Shown here piece by piece: positions 34,961-47,331 of a stretch of DNA of 64,000 nucleotides. Position numbers and translations under genes: made by a program. The DNA is from Epiperipatus broadwayi (Eukaryota; Onychophora; Udeonychophora; Euonychophora; Peripatidae), in assembly GCA_028023455.1 (NCBI GenBank), contig JAQFVV010006305.1, forward strand, positions 301,001-365,000. Direction: 5' to 3'. Position 1 is the stretch's first letter. Each line of letters begins with the position of its first letter. The notes under the pieces are model-generated. The model saw only the letters and a program-made list of their open reading frames with translations, searched no databases and was not told the origin of the DNA.

Positions 34961-36885
34961 GCAACAGGAATGCAATTAGCTAGCCAGCTTGTTTTTAAAT
35001 CAAATGGATTTAAAAACAGGCGGTATATGAAAACTATTTTAAAATAAATCGATAAATATTTTTAAAAAATCCGTTTTACCTATAAACGCATATATACTCG
35101 GATACACGCATTCTGTTTAAATAATAATGAAATTTAAACCTTACGTTTAATGAAACTTAAAAGCTTAGTAAATTTCTTTTTTTTCGATAATGCAATTGAA
35201 TCAGATTTCAATCAGGTTCAATATATACATTAATAGCATATCCAAAATTAATATAAAATATTAATAAACATGAATGATATAAAAAAAGAAAAATCATTAT
35301 TATTATACTTCATTTTATTCCGTAATTTAAATTCCTTCGCTATAAACTGATTGATAAGGGAAAAACAATATCATTGTCAGCCAGCAAATTATTTTACAAG
35401 GCAGCATATCCATATTCTTCATATTTTATCATAGTAAAGTAAATACAAGATTTAAGAGTTTCTGGCAAACAATTAATTATAGAGTAAGCTCATAAATATT
35501 TTTCTTTAGAATTTTTGATCCATTTTGTTTTTTAAAAAAAAAACAAGGCTGTAGCTTAAATAATATCTCCAACTTAAACATAAAAAAAAAAAAATTTCTC
35601 AAAAGAATTGTTATTAATTTTTCCACCTGCAGCAATATATTGGAATAATTAAGAATGATTCATGCATTTTAATTAAAGTATTTTAAATTTTTGTTATCAA
35701 TTTTTTTAAAACTAGTGTTAACTCCAGCGTTCCACAATAGTAATTAAGAAGTTGCTATTTACTTTTTAAAATTAAATTCATGCATTACCATATATGTAAA
35801 TTTTAATATCCTTTAAAGTAGATTTCATTTTGTTAAACTTAAATTCAGAAAGTTTTGTTTTAATTACTTTTAATGTGTTTCCTATTAAGTTTGGTATAAA
35901 GGCAAAAAAAATACTTTATATCTATTTTATAAATGAATGCCCACAATATTTTTCTTTTCTTTCTTCTTGCCCTTCCAACAAAGTCATTGTTAATTTTTAA
36001 AGGTTCATATAAGTGTAATAACTAAGATTGTAGTAATATATAGAATAAAATTTTATGCTTACGATCTCGGCCAGTTTTAAATATGAAATCCCTTTGAAAG
36101 AAATCTTTGCTTTTCAAAATAGTTCCCATTTTTTTTAATATAAAATTCTGATGATTGTCAGTTGATAGATCAGCAGGTCAGATGTATGCAAGGGAGTGAA
36201 ATTCTCTACTCCATATTCATGGTCAAAATACAATTACTTATCCTTTAAATTCAGTGCAAATTCAATTCCAATGTTATTTATTATAAGCTTCTCCTTGGTC
36301 TTAACTTTTGTTATAGCTCAGATGTTATTTGTTCTCTTGTTCTTTTAAAATAACCCCCCCCCCCACAAACTCTGCTAAGTTATTTATACCTTTATCAAAT
36401 GGAATTGTAATAAAATAAAAAATAAAAAAATAGACCAATTAAAACTTGGTATGTGCATACAATTAATATGTCTCCATCTGTATTTATTAGTGATAACTAA
36501 ACAAGCTGTTCAAAATTATTTTAAATCACAATAAAAATATGCTTAGTAATTAATTACAAACATTAATTTAGAATAGTTATACTTCTAAATCTTTTTGATT
36601 ATTATTTAATAATAACAAAATATCAAATGTTTCTATACTTATAAATTAATAAGAACACTAATAAATTATTATTTTAATATTATTAAAAATTAGTTCACCT
36701 GGCAGACTGCATTTTAGAATCTCATACACATCCTGCCAAAAAGCTTAGGATATCTTAAATAGTCCGAGTCTTTATCACTCTCATGAGATTTACTGATAAT
36801 ACTTATCAAATTTTATAATAAAATTTGGCAACCATGACAATATACCACTGATATATTTCAATATCAATACTTATGCGCTTATAAC
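34961..36885. other. AT-rich intron sequence
   Basis: No gene or large repeat is recognisable. A run of thirteen Cs lies at about 36,353-36,365. The rest is AT-rich with poly-A/T tracts. Confidence 0.5.
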
Positions 36886-36889
36886 GCTC

Positions 36890-37390
36890 GTTAAAGAAGT
36901 TATATGTTATTAAATTTATTTAAAGCTTAGCGCTTTCAAAGCTCTATGGCTTCATAATCATAGCTGTACAAAATAAAAATAAAATGGTTGATAGTGATGA
37001 GGGGGAGTATTTAAATTTATGTTAATTAGATGTTTCGGTATACTATTTATAATATTGTTTGACTTAGTTTGTCCATTTCTTGGAAATTGCAAAACAGGTG
37101 TCCTTTCTAATAATTGATTGGTTGTCATTATTTATGAAATATGCCTCCTTTATTTTGCGCCTATAGTTGTTACTCTCTTTACACACTATTCTGGGATTGG
37201 TGGTATCAAATCTGTGTCCAGTAGCTTGTTCATGTTCCACAAATGCTGATGTAGACTCCTTGTTGTTCGGTGCCCTTTTATACATATATATGTGCTGGGA
37301 TGCTCTCTTTGTAATGGTAGCTTTTGTTTCCCCATAATATGAGGCTCTGCATCCGGCCTGAGGGCATTGTATCTGGTACACTATTGTCAA
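36890..37390 (-). mobile_element. Penelope-like element 3' end
   Basis: A GIY-YIG fragment (37,064-37,390) is followed downstream on the minus strand by a hairpin-like motif. In it an AGCC...GAGCT stem is followed by TGAAAGCGC (about 36,958-36,930), then AT-rich sequence (TTTAAATAAATTTAATAAC). The order matches the other Penelope remnants in the window: nuclease, hammerhead-like hairpin, AT-rich end. The 5' side is truncated at about 37,390. Confidence 0.65.
37064..37390 (-). pseudogene. GIY-YIG endonuclease domain fragment (Penelope-like)
   Basis: A 108-codon frame starts after a stop, with no ATG, so it is a 5'-truncated fragment. It contains VYQIQCPQAGCRASYYGET (the GIY-YIG core with an intervening C...C pair), TKRASQHI, STSAFVEHEQATGH and RRKIKEAYFI, then QSIIRKDTCFAISKKW. 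These blocks in this order match the nuclease module at the C-terminus of Penelope-like reverse transcriptases. The domain itself is intact here; the reverse transcriptase is absent. It differs clearly from the copy at 30.4 kb, so two subfamilies are present. Confidence 0.8.
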
Positions 37391-37483
37391 TTAAAATTTT
37401 AAATTTTACACATTTGTTCACATAAATAAGGTTTGACAAACATCTAACCCAACTATAAGGTTACAATATATATATATAAAGAA

Positions 37484-39490
37484 ATTGAAGTCCAACTTTC
37501 AAGCTCCCTACAGTTATGCACTCCATCTTATACAACCAATACACATGACCATATACTTGTGAAAAAAGATGAATAATCTTGAATATCCATATTTCATACT
37601 GAATCAGTTCTCATCAGTTGATCCAGATCACTATTTCCCCATACATATATACAATGAGTGCTTACTTTATATTAAAATAGCAAATCTTCAAACTTCAATG
37701 AACAAGTATCAATATTCTCCACCCTCTTCAGTCATCCATATAATTGAAAATTTGATGTTGTAACACTCAAAACTCTTGTTGATGCCAATATTATTGTCAT
37801 ACCCTGCTTCACTTTAATATTCTGACCTCTCACATATAGGATCTTTATATATCCATTTAAATATACAAAAGAGTGATGGGCAGAATAGAGGCTGAATATG
37901 TTATATTCAAATATAAGTATATTGTATATACTAAACTTAGTGTAATTAGAAAGCACTTGAACTCTGACTTTCAAACTCCCTATAACTATGCACTCCATTT
38001 TATACAACCAATACACATGACCATGTGAAAGAGATAAATAATCTCCAATATATGTATTTTGTGCTAAACCAGCACTCATCAATTGTTTTAGATCACTATC
38101 TCCCATATATATATATATACAATCAGTGCTCAGTTTATATTAAGATAAAAATCTTCAAACTTCAATTAACAAGCTTCAATGCTCTCCACCCTTCAACTCT
38201 TCAGTGATCCATATTATTGAAAATCTGATGATGGAACATATCCATGTTGCTTTTATGTCACTCTGACATCTCACATATAGGATCTTAATATATCTATTTA
38301 AATACACAAAAGAGGAATGGGAAGAATACGGGAAGATAGAGTGCTCAGTTTATATTAAGATAATTCTTCAAACTTCAATGAATAAGCTTCAATTTTCTCC
38401 ACCCTCCAACTCTTCAGCCATCCATCTCATTGATAATTTGATGACGGAACACTTAAAACCCTTGTTGATGCCAATATTATTGTCATATCCATATTGATTT
38501 TAAGTCACTCTGATCCCTCACATATAGGATCTTAATATATCCATTTAAATACACAGATGGGCAGAATACAGGCTGAATATATAATATTCAGATATATGTA
38601 TATTGTCTATACTAAATTTAATGTCATTTAAAAGGACTTGAACTCTGACTTTCAAGATCCCTACAGGTATTCACTCCATCTTATACAATCAATGTATAAA
38701 TGTGAAAAAGATAAATGATCTCCAATATACAATCTGTGCTTAGTTTACATTAAGATAGAAAATCAATACACTTTAATGAATAAATTCAATCTTCTCCACT
38801 CTCCAACTCTTCAGCTATCCATATCATTGAAAATCCAATTATGGAACAGTCAAAGCCCTTGTTGTTGCCGATATTATTGTCATACACACCTTGACTTTAA
38901 GTCACTCTGACTCCTCATACAAAGGATCTTATTCAGATATAATATAGGTGGTTGTGTAAGATGGAGTGCATAACTGTAGAGAATTTGAAAGTCAGAGTTC
39001 AAATCCCTTCTAATTATATTGTTTAGTATATACAGTATACTTATATTTGAATATTAAATATTAGACTATATTCTGCCCATCCCTCTTCTGTGTATTTAAA
39101 TGGATATATTAAGATCCTATATGTGAGGGGTCAGTGACTTAAAATCAACGTGGATATGACAATAATATTGGTGTCAACAAGGGTGTTGAGTGTTCCAACA
39201 TTGGGTTTTCAAAGACATGGATGGCTGAAGAATTGGAGGGTGAAAAATATTGATGCATGTCCATTAAAGTTTGAAGATTTCCTATCTTAATCTAAATTTT
39301 AGCACTGATTGTATATATGGGTGGGAGATGATCTGGACCAACTAATGAGAGGTCGTTTATCTTTTTCATATGGATATGGTAATGTGTATTGGTTGCATAA
39401 GATGGAATGCATAGTTGTAGGGAGCTTGAAAGTTAGGGTTCAAGTCCCTTCTAATTACATTAAGTTTAGTATAGACAATATATTTAGAAT
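37484..39490. repeat. Tandem and inverted array of the ~500-bp R500 family
   Basis: Direct copies begin near 37,484, 37,951, 38,341 (5'-truncated) and 38,634. An inverted copy covers about 38,945-39,490. Each unit holds, in order, CTGACTTTCAAGCTCCCTAC, a CATGACC..GTGAAAAAGAT block, an AT dinucleotide run, TCTTCAAACTTCAATGAA, CTCCACCCTCCAACTCTTCA, and TCACATATAGGATCTTAATA. The inverse strand bears GGGTTCAAGTCCC, a B-box-like motif. Copies differ by perhaps 10-20%. Open frames within it (for example 37,732-38,106) are repeat translations, not genes. Confidence 0.8.
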
Positions 39491-39811
39491 ATTATATATA
39501 TATATAAGTAAATGTTTCACAGGTTTGTGAATGAACATGTGATGAATGGATCCGTAACCACAATTCTTTGAAATAATTTTCTACTTCTTTCATTAAATAA
39601 TCTCAAACTACTAACTATACAATATTGAAATCTTTAACCATGTTTTAAAGAGATAGTAAAATCATTAGACTAAAAAGTAAAATGGGCTAATGGTACTGCA
39701 TCTTCATATAGTTAGCAATACCAATATTACATTTTATCATCATATAAATAATATGGCATTATCATACATATAAATGAAGGCAAAACCTTAATCCTAAACA
39801 TTTTTTTTTAC

Positions 39812-39948
39812 CTTTATCATTTTCTACATTTTGTAAATGAGTATCCATTATTTTTTTTCTTGGATGTGATTGATTTCTCACTTTTACTTTTGTAATATTT
39901 TGTTCAGTTTGACTGGCTAATAAATATTCAACTGCTCTGTATGGAATT
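39812..39948 (-). CDS. Probable exon immediately upstream of the giant exon
   Basis: The 137-nt exon has a T-run acceptor (16 or so Ts then AG) and a donor GATAAAG followed by GTAAAA. It reads IPYRAVEYLLASQTEQNITK, then VKVRNQSHPRKKIMDTHLQN and VENDK, with no stop. It ends in phase 1, and the giant exon starts in phase 1. The junction codon GTA gives ...VENDK-V-SPSSPELPRNEND. This phase match across 20.6 kb is the main support. An alternative acceptor (GAGCAG before TTGAATATT) would give entry phase 1. The product is the basic, charged lead-in to the giant exon; its function is unknown. Confidence 0.6.
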
Positions 39949-40524
39949 CTAAAAAAAAAAAAAAAATTGAAAGATTTGAGATAGTGAAATGTTAAGACTA
40001 AAATAAGTTAATATCCACATTATAATTATACCAATATATTTTATATTATTTTCAAGAAGCATTATTTGATTATTAAAGGAAATTTCAACTTTTCTTGAAT
40101 GTGCTAATTTTTATATGCTAAACTGTAATATTGTTATTCAGTACATGCATGTATATTCATGGGTTGTATAAATTCCAACTATATAGTGATTAAATTATAT
40201 AATTTAATACAAGTTTATCTGCTATCAAATAAGCATCTATTAAAGGAAATAAACCACCCTTCACAAACCTAATCTGACTGAAAAAATATAATATAGGTTT
40301 CTTTGACTTATAAACTAAGTAATCTAAAATGAGTTCATAATGATATATATAGAATAAAGTATAGAAAAATCAACAAAAACGGTATTTTCTTTTCTATTAA
40401 TGTATTAAATTTTTAGATAACAATAAGCACATTCCACTTAATGTTGCTTTGTTTTTAATAGAGAAAAAAAAACATTTCTAGACAGCAGTTAGAACAATAT
40501 TACATTTTAGATGTATCCACCCTA

Positions 40525-40912
40525 ATATTATATATTTCTGTTACCGTATATTATAACATAATAAATATACAATCACTTTTCTTTTAAAATAATTAAATAA
40601 TGTAAGGAAGAAAGAATAATAATAAAAAGTAGAGGAAGGAGAAGTAAGTAAAATATAATGATGTATTATTTATGTTTTTTAATGTTTATGTTGACATAAG
40701 AAGAAAGTTTTATGTAATTAAGGTATTATTTATAAATATGTATTTTTTTGTTGTTGTTGTAGATCCTTGAAAACGACTGTAAGAATATATAACAGTTGAA
40801 ATGTTGGAGTTTGTATAATATATATATGCTCATTTTTAATATAAGAAAATAAAATTTTTGGAAAGAAAAAAGGAGAGGATTGTGCATTTGTTAATATTAT
40901 ATTTCTGTTACT
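40525..40912 (+). mobile_element. Penelope-like terminal fragment with hammerhead-like hairpin
   Basis: At 40,768-40,801 the sequence CTTGAAAAC is followed by the stem GACTGT / ACAGTT (40,775-40,780 and 40,792-40,797) and then GAAA. This is the same arrangement as at 31.5 kb, with a better stem II but a degraded first box. The flanks carry similar direct repeats (TAATATTATATATTTCTGTTAC near 40,525 and a version two bases shorter near 40,892), possibly a target duplication around a 5'-truncated copy of about 350 bp. No protein-coding part is present. Confidence 0.5.
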
Positions 40913-41189
40913 ATTTTGTGATATTTGTAAATTCTCATTGACAATATTATGACATTTACAATAATCTCAACATCATGTTTTATTATGTGCTCAATTTGGT
41001 ATCTTCATTGAATAATGGTCTTAAGACTGCAGATATTTGATTTACATTTGACATTGCATATTATTTTACATCTGTCTCTCCACATTGATTATACTCATAT
41101 GGTTTTTGAAATATTTTGCTTCGTAAATAAGTTATCTAAAAGATAGAAAGCATGCAACTAAAATTCATGGTATTTTTAGTGATTTTAAA

Positions 41190-42210
41190 TTGGTTAATCA
41201 TGGAGTTCTGCAGAAATCCGTACTTGGCCTTATATTATTTTTCATTTATGTAAATATTTTTGCTTTGTCTTGAATTAGCAATTTATGTTTTTGCTGATGA
41301 TATTGCTGTCTTGTGATACTGTTTCATATGATCTTCTTAGACAATTAATGAGGATTTGGCTTTAATTAATAACTAGCCTGTGATAGTCAACCATAATCAA
41401 AGTATTTTTTTTTATTATAAACACTCTTCATATTTATTTAAAATCTCCATTGCAGGAAATATGATTCATTGCAGTAGTATATGTAAATGTGAAATTGTAT
41501 TTGTTAGTAACTATTATTTGTTTTTATTGATTCTAAATTATGCTAGATTAATTATTTTATTACTTAGTGAAAATCTTACTTAGATCAGTTTTACTATCTA
41601 TATTGCCTGTTATCAAAGTGTATTATCTCTGATTGAAGTGGTTATACTGCTTATATATTATTCTCATTATGTAATTTGCAAAATTATACCATATTTATTA
41701 TTTTTGATAGACTCAGATCAACTTTTATGGATATTTATATTTCTTATATTAAGCTTTATAAATAGTGATTATGGACATATATAACTATTATGCCATTTTA
41801 TATTACAATGTTCATTGTTAATACTTGTTTAACTAAAAACTTTCACTTGACATCAGACTTTAATTTGGAAAGTAGTTGGAAACAATTCAGTTTCAATGTT
41901 GTCAAATTGTTTAATTCTTTTGTTGCTGCTTATTCACTAGCTGTCACTCATATTTCATTTCCGATATTTAAAAAACGTTTTATTTATTGTATTAATATTT
42001 CTTTGTATAACATATATTCTTTTTCTCTCTTTTCTTTTACAATTAATTTAGATATTTATTTCCTATATTTATAATTGTATTAACTTTGTCAAATTATTTT
42101 TATTTTGGAATTTGACGATTCTTATGGATAATTTCTCTCACAAGTCTCTTCTTACTTGAAGTTATTTTATTTTGAATATATTGTTTAATAAATATCATCA
42201 TCATATTTTA
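41190..42210 (+). pseudogene. Decayed Jockey/CR1-like LINE reverse transcriptase
   Basis: Plus-strand fragments read VLQKSVLGLILFFIYVNIF (the G-x-P-Q-G-S-x-L-G-P-x-L-F motif B, decayed), then a decayed motif C around FADDIAVL at about 41,290-41,315. These are followed by NEDLALINN and pieces of the thumb and C-terminal region (for example 41,380-41,583 and 41,790-42,074). The element ends near 42,210 in an ATC-repeat tail (AATATCATCATCAT). Stops and frameshifts are frequent, so the copy is old. The motif pattern suits Jockey or CR1 clade elements. Confidence 0.65.
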
Positions 42211-42645
42211 GTACATTATTGAAATAATGGCAAAAATGCAAGAACTTGACATATCACTATATAAGAATGAACTTTTAAAAACCCTGCCATAGTCTGACTG
42301 CCAATTGGAATAAATTATCCAAAATCATCTGTATTCTGCTATTAAATAATAGGGCTTTTAAAAACATTAATTTTTTTGTATTATTTACCATATGAATTTG
42401 TTGAATGAGCAATATTATTATTATACATTGCAGAAATGAATCTTATAATATGGTGATTATATTCTTATCTGTCATATTTATCCATGATCTCAAATTCAAA
42501 TTTGAATAAATTTGAAATCATTTTCATAATCCAAATCTAAAATGTTTATTTCAAGAAGCTGATCTTATTAACAGCCTTTCAATAATTTCTTGCTAAATTG
42601 ATATCTAGTCATTGTTACTTAGAGAATAAAATAAAATATTCTCAC

Positions 42646-42696
42646 CATCTGGCATTTGACTAGCACAGTAAATATTGTCTTCTCTTCCACTACAGG
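42646..42696 (-). CDS. Candidate small exon of the minus-strand gene
   Basis: The 51-nt segment lies between a good acceptor (CCTCTTCTACAG) and a good donor (CCAGATG followed by GTGAGA). Two frames are open. In the frame with phase 1 at both ends it reads CSGREDNIYCASQMPD, and it joins in phase with the candidate exon at 54,041-54,071 to give ...LNYYEA-CSGRED. The join to the exon at 39,812-39,948 fails in phase with that exon's best acceptor. It would work only with the internal acceptor, or with an unseen exon between. Function is unknown. Confidence 0.45.
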
Positions 42697-43189
42697 CTGT
42701 AGAAGAGGTTTATCATTCAAAAAACTATTATAAACAAATATGAGAACAATTTAACATATACAATTACCAGATCATTTATTGATGTGATTAGTTCTTTAGT
42801 TAGAGTATTGAATATTATTGTTTAAACAAGCATTTTTGACTATATTAGAAAGTGGAGTGTTTTAATTCAATCTTACATTGCTTTAAGATTATACTTAAAA
42901 GTATATTAATGACAAATCATTATCATCCATACTATACAGTTGAGTTGAATCCATGACCAATTATTAGAAATATTATTTTATTAATAATAATTCAGGGATG
43001 GTATTTTATCCTTGATTGTGAAAAAAAATAATGTATTGTATTTTGTTGGGGAATAACTATTATTTTTCAGAATTATTTTTTTTAAGATTTTTTTCTGTAG
43101 AGCTAAATTATGAACAATAAGAAAAATAGTCCACATTCTGCTTGTCTAGGTTTATAAATAGACTGCAATTATAATTAAGACACTGTAAC

Positions 43190-46100
43190 AAAAAGACTAA
43201 ATATTTAAATAAGTTGGAAGGAATTTCAGGGCATGGGTTCCATGCAACTCAGAGCATCCCCAGGTTGCAGATAGGGAAATGGCCTTCAGATACAAAGGTT
43301 AGATGTGAATATGCAAAATACTGTAAATGAGCAGTCACTGACAATAAGACAATATTCATTATCTGACAGTAATGGTGACAGTGGCTTGTTTACTTCCAAA
43401 AGGGCCACATCATTAAATAAGTCAACATTCCATAGGGAGTTGGGTCAGCAACAGCATTCTTCCAAGTCAATGGATCACTATAGGTGACAATGGTGAGGAA
43501 GAAACAGTAGACAGGTGTTCATTTTATGAGATTCATCTAGCACATTAAGCCTATTATGAGGCTATTGCTGAGCAAAGAAGACAATAGGAAACTACTTTGT
43601 CTTATAATTCCCTTGTTTATAATGAGCGTGTCTATGAGAATTATTACATTAGGTGTTGAGACTTTAGCTGAGAATAGTGTTGGTGTCTTCTCTAATAGCA
43701 GACATAAGGATACTCAGGTCAAAAAATTGCAAAATCCTCATAAAGTTCATTCATTATGAGGTAACACATTAAGAAATGGCATGTCAAATGTTGCATCATT
43801 AAGAAGGGCTGGGAAATTTGAAAAGGGAAATGAGTATAAATAATATTGATGTTTTAGGATCAAGCAAAGTAAAGTGAGAGGGATGTGGGGAAGTAAGTTG
43901 TGGAGATGTTAATTATTTTATTTGGGTGATGATAGACTAGTTAATGCAGTTGACATTGCTGTTGGGAAGAAAATTTGAATAGTGTAGCAAAGGTAGATTG
44001 TATTGATGATAGGCTAATGGCAAGTCTTAGGGATTTAAAAACACACAAGTTTATATGCTACTAGTCATGATGACATTGAAATTGATGAAAAATATGAGAA
44101 GAGAGAGGAAATTATCCAATGTTGGGGGTGGGGTTGCATGTATATTACTATTGAGTGATTCAAATGCTGTTATGGGGAAAGATAAGAAAGGAAAAATTTG
44201 ATGGAAATTATGGTATTGGAAAAGAAATGAAAGCAATAGCTGCTTGTATAATTTTGTAAGGAGAATGGGTTTGTGATCACAAACACTTGCTTTAAAAATC
44301 ATATACGGATTGGATGCATGGAAAGTTCCAGATGATAATGTTATCAAATTGATTATATATTGATTCAAGATAAATACAAGAATGCTATAAAGGGTTTGCA
44401 TGCTTTGCCTGGTGCTGATGTAAACTCAAATCATAATTTGGTATGACTAAATTAGAGTTCAAAAAGAATAAAAAGGATATATATATATATAAGATGGAAC
44501 TTATATAAAGAGAAAGAAATGGAAAAAATTTGGTTTAATATGTGAAAATACAATAAAAAGGAGTGATAAAGATGATGAATATATTAATAATTCTGATAAT
44601 AAGTGTTAATTTAGGGTTAAAGAAGGATTATTAAAAACAGCAAAAAATGAAACAAGCACTAATCAGTTAAAGAAATCTAAATGGCCTTTGATAATGAAAT
44701 GTTGGAAAAGATGGAAGTATAGAGAAGATGGAAAAATGTCAATGGCAAAGAGCATATAGAAAATTAATTATGAGCTAAGAAGAGAAACAGATTTAGCAAA
44801 AGAAAAATAGTTGAAAAAACAAGAATGTAGAGATAGAAAAGCTTCAACAGGTGAAAAAAATATGATCTGAATTTCATAGAATTACAAATGTCATTTGGGA
44901 GAAAAAACATAGTTAACAAGTAAAATTACAGATAAGAATAGAACGAGATTAAGTGATACCAATGCTATATTGAAAAGATGGAAAGAATATCTTCAGTGTC
45001 TATTTAGAAAAAAAAAATACAATTTAACTTGAAAAATGAAAATATTGAAGTAGATGATAAAGATATGGGCATATTGACAGATGAAGTAATAAAGGTTATT
45101 GGATTTGATGCAATATCTATAGAATGGGAGAATTTACAAAAATAGTTGGACTTTGCAATCTGATATATAATAGTGAAGTTTGACCTGAAAATTTTTTAAA
45201 GACTATAATGATTCCAATTGCTAAAAAGAAGAAAGCTGTTACAATGTGAAGAGTATGTGACAATAAGTTTGTTACTTCAGACTTCTAAAATTTTATTGGA
45301 ATTTTTAACTCAAAAAATTTATAGGAAGGTAGAATATATTAGAGAAGAACAGTTTGGTTTTCAGAGTGGGAAAATTATGAAAGATGCTATTGGTGTTGTT
45401 AGAACAATTACAGAGAGATATATTGAAAAAGATAAAGGAATTGATAAATGTTTTGTGGATTTGGAAAATGCATTTGATAGAGTAATCTGGAATAAACTTA
45501 CGATTATCTTAAAAAATAAACAAGGATTTTGGAAAGAGAAGATTAATTTGGAATATGTATACTGGGCAATGGATAAGAATTAAACTGGAAAATAATAAGA
45601 CTGATGAAGTAAATATAGAAAGAGAAGTTATGCAAGGATGCAATATGTCACTTGCTGTTTTTAAGATTTATTTAAGTCATGTTAAATAATCATTTAAACT
45701 GTGGAGTAAATAATGGAAGTAAAATAATAAAATAAGATTTGCAGATGATATGGCTCTTATAGTTGAGGATGAAAAGTGTCCAGAATATATTGAATAAATT
45801 GGAATATGAAATGAAGATTAATGTTAAAAAGACTAAGAGTTTATGGATAAGCAGGAATGCAAAAAAGACTGCAAATTGAAATCCATGATAACATAGTCAA
45901 CAGATAAAAAAATTTAGATATTTGCATAGTAGGTTGAGTGAGGAAAAAATTTAGATATTTGCATAGTAGGTTGAGTGAGGATAAAAGAAATGTAAGTTAA
46001 AATAATAGCATTGGCAAAAGAAGCATTCATTAAGAAAAACGAAATATTTTGTGGACCTTTGAACAGAAAATTAAGGAAAATATTGATTAAATACTGCGTG

Positions 46101-46860
46101 CAGTGTACTATTGTATGTTGGTGAAGCATGGACAAGTAATAATATTAGGAACAGAATGGAAGTCTTTGACATGTGGTTATGAAGAAGAGTGGAAAAAATC
46201 TGTTGGCTAAATAAAATAATAAAAGAAGTTTTGACAAGGGTAAATAAAAATACTGATTGAGGAAATTAGAAATAGAAACTGGATTGATATATATATATAT
46301 AGGTAAGAGCAGTTCGAGTTTAAATGAAAGTACCTAAAAGTAGGGTTAGAAATAAATCTGTTCTGTTTTATATATTTAAGAGATCCAGACCACACTATTA
46401 GTATGGATGAGGCTAATATTCTTTTTTGAAAGAAATAAAATAAAAAGAATTAAAGAATTTTTATTATTAAAAATTAATGATTCTGAAGCAATTAACTTAA
46501 AAATTCTTCTAATATTGAAAGTGTTTAGGATGTAAGTGGGAGTTGTGAATAATATGTAGTGTAAATGTGTTGTTTTAGTTTTTTATACTGCAGAAGTCTG
46601 TTTGTAGCAGCGAAACCATTGATTGTATTTTAGAGTTTATTTCTTTGGTGATTTAGTTTTGAATTTGGGGTAATTTTGATTATTTTATTGACTAGTTTAG
46701 CTTTAGGCTTTTAATATTTACATTGAGAAGAAAGTATAATTTAATTAAAGATGTTTTGGAGGGAATGGTGAATAGAAATAAAAAGGAAGAGTGGAAAACA
46801 TTGACATTGTTCGATGATATGAGATGGGAAGAGTTACATGGAATTGAAGAACTGAGCAAA
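43190..46860 (+). pseudogene. Decayed RTE-like LINE (endonuclease + reverse transcriptase), interrupted
   Basis: The 5' part (43,190-43,770) may be leader sequence. The endonuclease (about 43,780-44,450) shows SLRRAGKFEKGNEYKYY-like and VLGSSKVK pieces, GDSNAVMGKDKK-like blocks, and NGFVITNTCFKN, in several frames. The reverse transcriptase includes 45,218-45,583 (EEQFGFQSGK, KGIDKCFVDLENAFDRV as motif A), REVMQGCNMS (motif B), and RFADDMALIVE (motif C). The C-terminal part includes a decayed FEMW.W.RM.K block near 46,160-46,200 and EIRNRNWI. It is then split by about 430 bp and resumes at about 46,720 with LIKDVLEGMV. The motif set matches the animal LINEs often mis-annotated as craniofacial development protein 2. 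It is non-functional. Confidence 0.75.
46285..46715 (+). mobile_element. Penelope-like terminal fragment inserted into the RTE-like LINE
   Basis: The insert separates ...RNRNWI (ends about 46,268) from ...LRRKYNLIKDVLEG (starts about 46,715) of the LINE. It begins with an AT dinucleotide run and contains CTGCAGAAGTCTG...CGAAAC (46,588-46,616). This aligns with the hammerhead-like motif at 31,498-31,527, with the CUGANGA box altered. The insertion is therefore younger than the LINE it interrupts. Confidence 0.5.
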
Positions 46861-47221
46861 TGGAAAAATGGATGATGGTGATCTGTCCATAAGACAGAAT
46901 ACTATTGATGATAATGATTTAAATAAACCAAGATCATTACAATGGCAAACTCAATTAACTTTCTAATTTTTATTTTCAAAATAATGTTCATTTTAAATGC
47001 TTTTAATAAAATAAACCAACATTATTTAAATAATACCAAATTAAACTAATGTATAATGTTAACTGGAATTTATTTCTTATAAATAAATATAGAACCTAAA
47101 TTTACATTATTTGTTTAAACATTAATTCTTATTAAGCGCATGATCAGCACATACATACATATAAGGCTCGAAGCTTAATACTATGCACCTTGAGTGCTTA
47201 ATTTTACCAAGAGAGTGACCT

Positions 47222-47331
47222 CTACAAATCTTAACACAAGTGCCTTATAAGGTTATTAAAAGCATTTAAAATTAATCTACAAATCTTAACACAAGTGCCT
47301 TATAAGGTTATTAAAAGCATTTAAAATTAAT
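47222..47331. repeat. Exact 55-bp tandem duplication
   Basis: Two identical 55-bp units (starting CTACAAATCTTAACACAAGT) abut at 47,222-47,276 and 47,277-47,331. The 3' half of the unit (TATAAGGTTATTAAAAGCAT) recurs at about 47,550 with divergence. The perfect identity suggests a recent event. Confidence 0.85.

Larger units (their letters stand above)
19268..39811 (-). other. Large TE-filled intron of the minus-strand gene
   Basis: The intron between the exon at 39,812-39,948 (donor GATAAAG followed by GTAAAA) and the giant exon (acceptor ending TTTTTTAG at 19,249) is inferred from matching phase (1/1). It is about 20.6 kb and holds the nested element at 20-29.7 kb, two Penelope-like remnants, a CpG-retaining tract and an R500 array. 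Between roughly 19,270 and 19,790 and between 31,600 and 33,050 I see only AT-rich sequence with no gene. Confidence 0.55.

Noticed and set aside
37732-38106. 124-codon minus-strand frame
   Set aside because: It runs across two R500 repeat units and has no conservation between units in the same frame.
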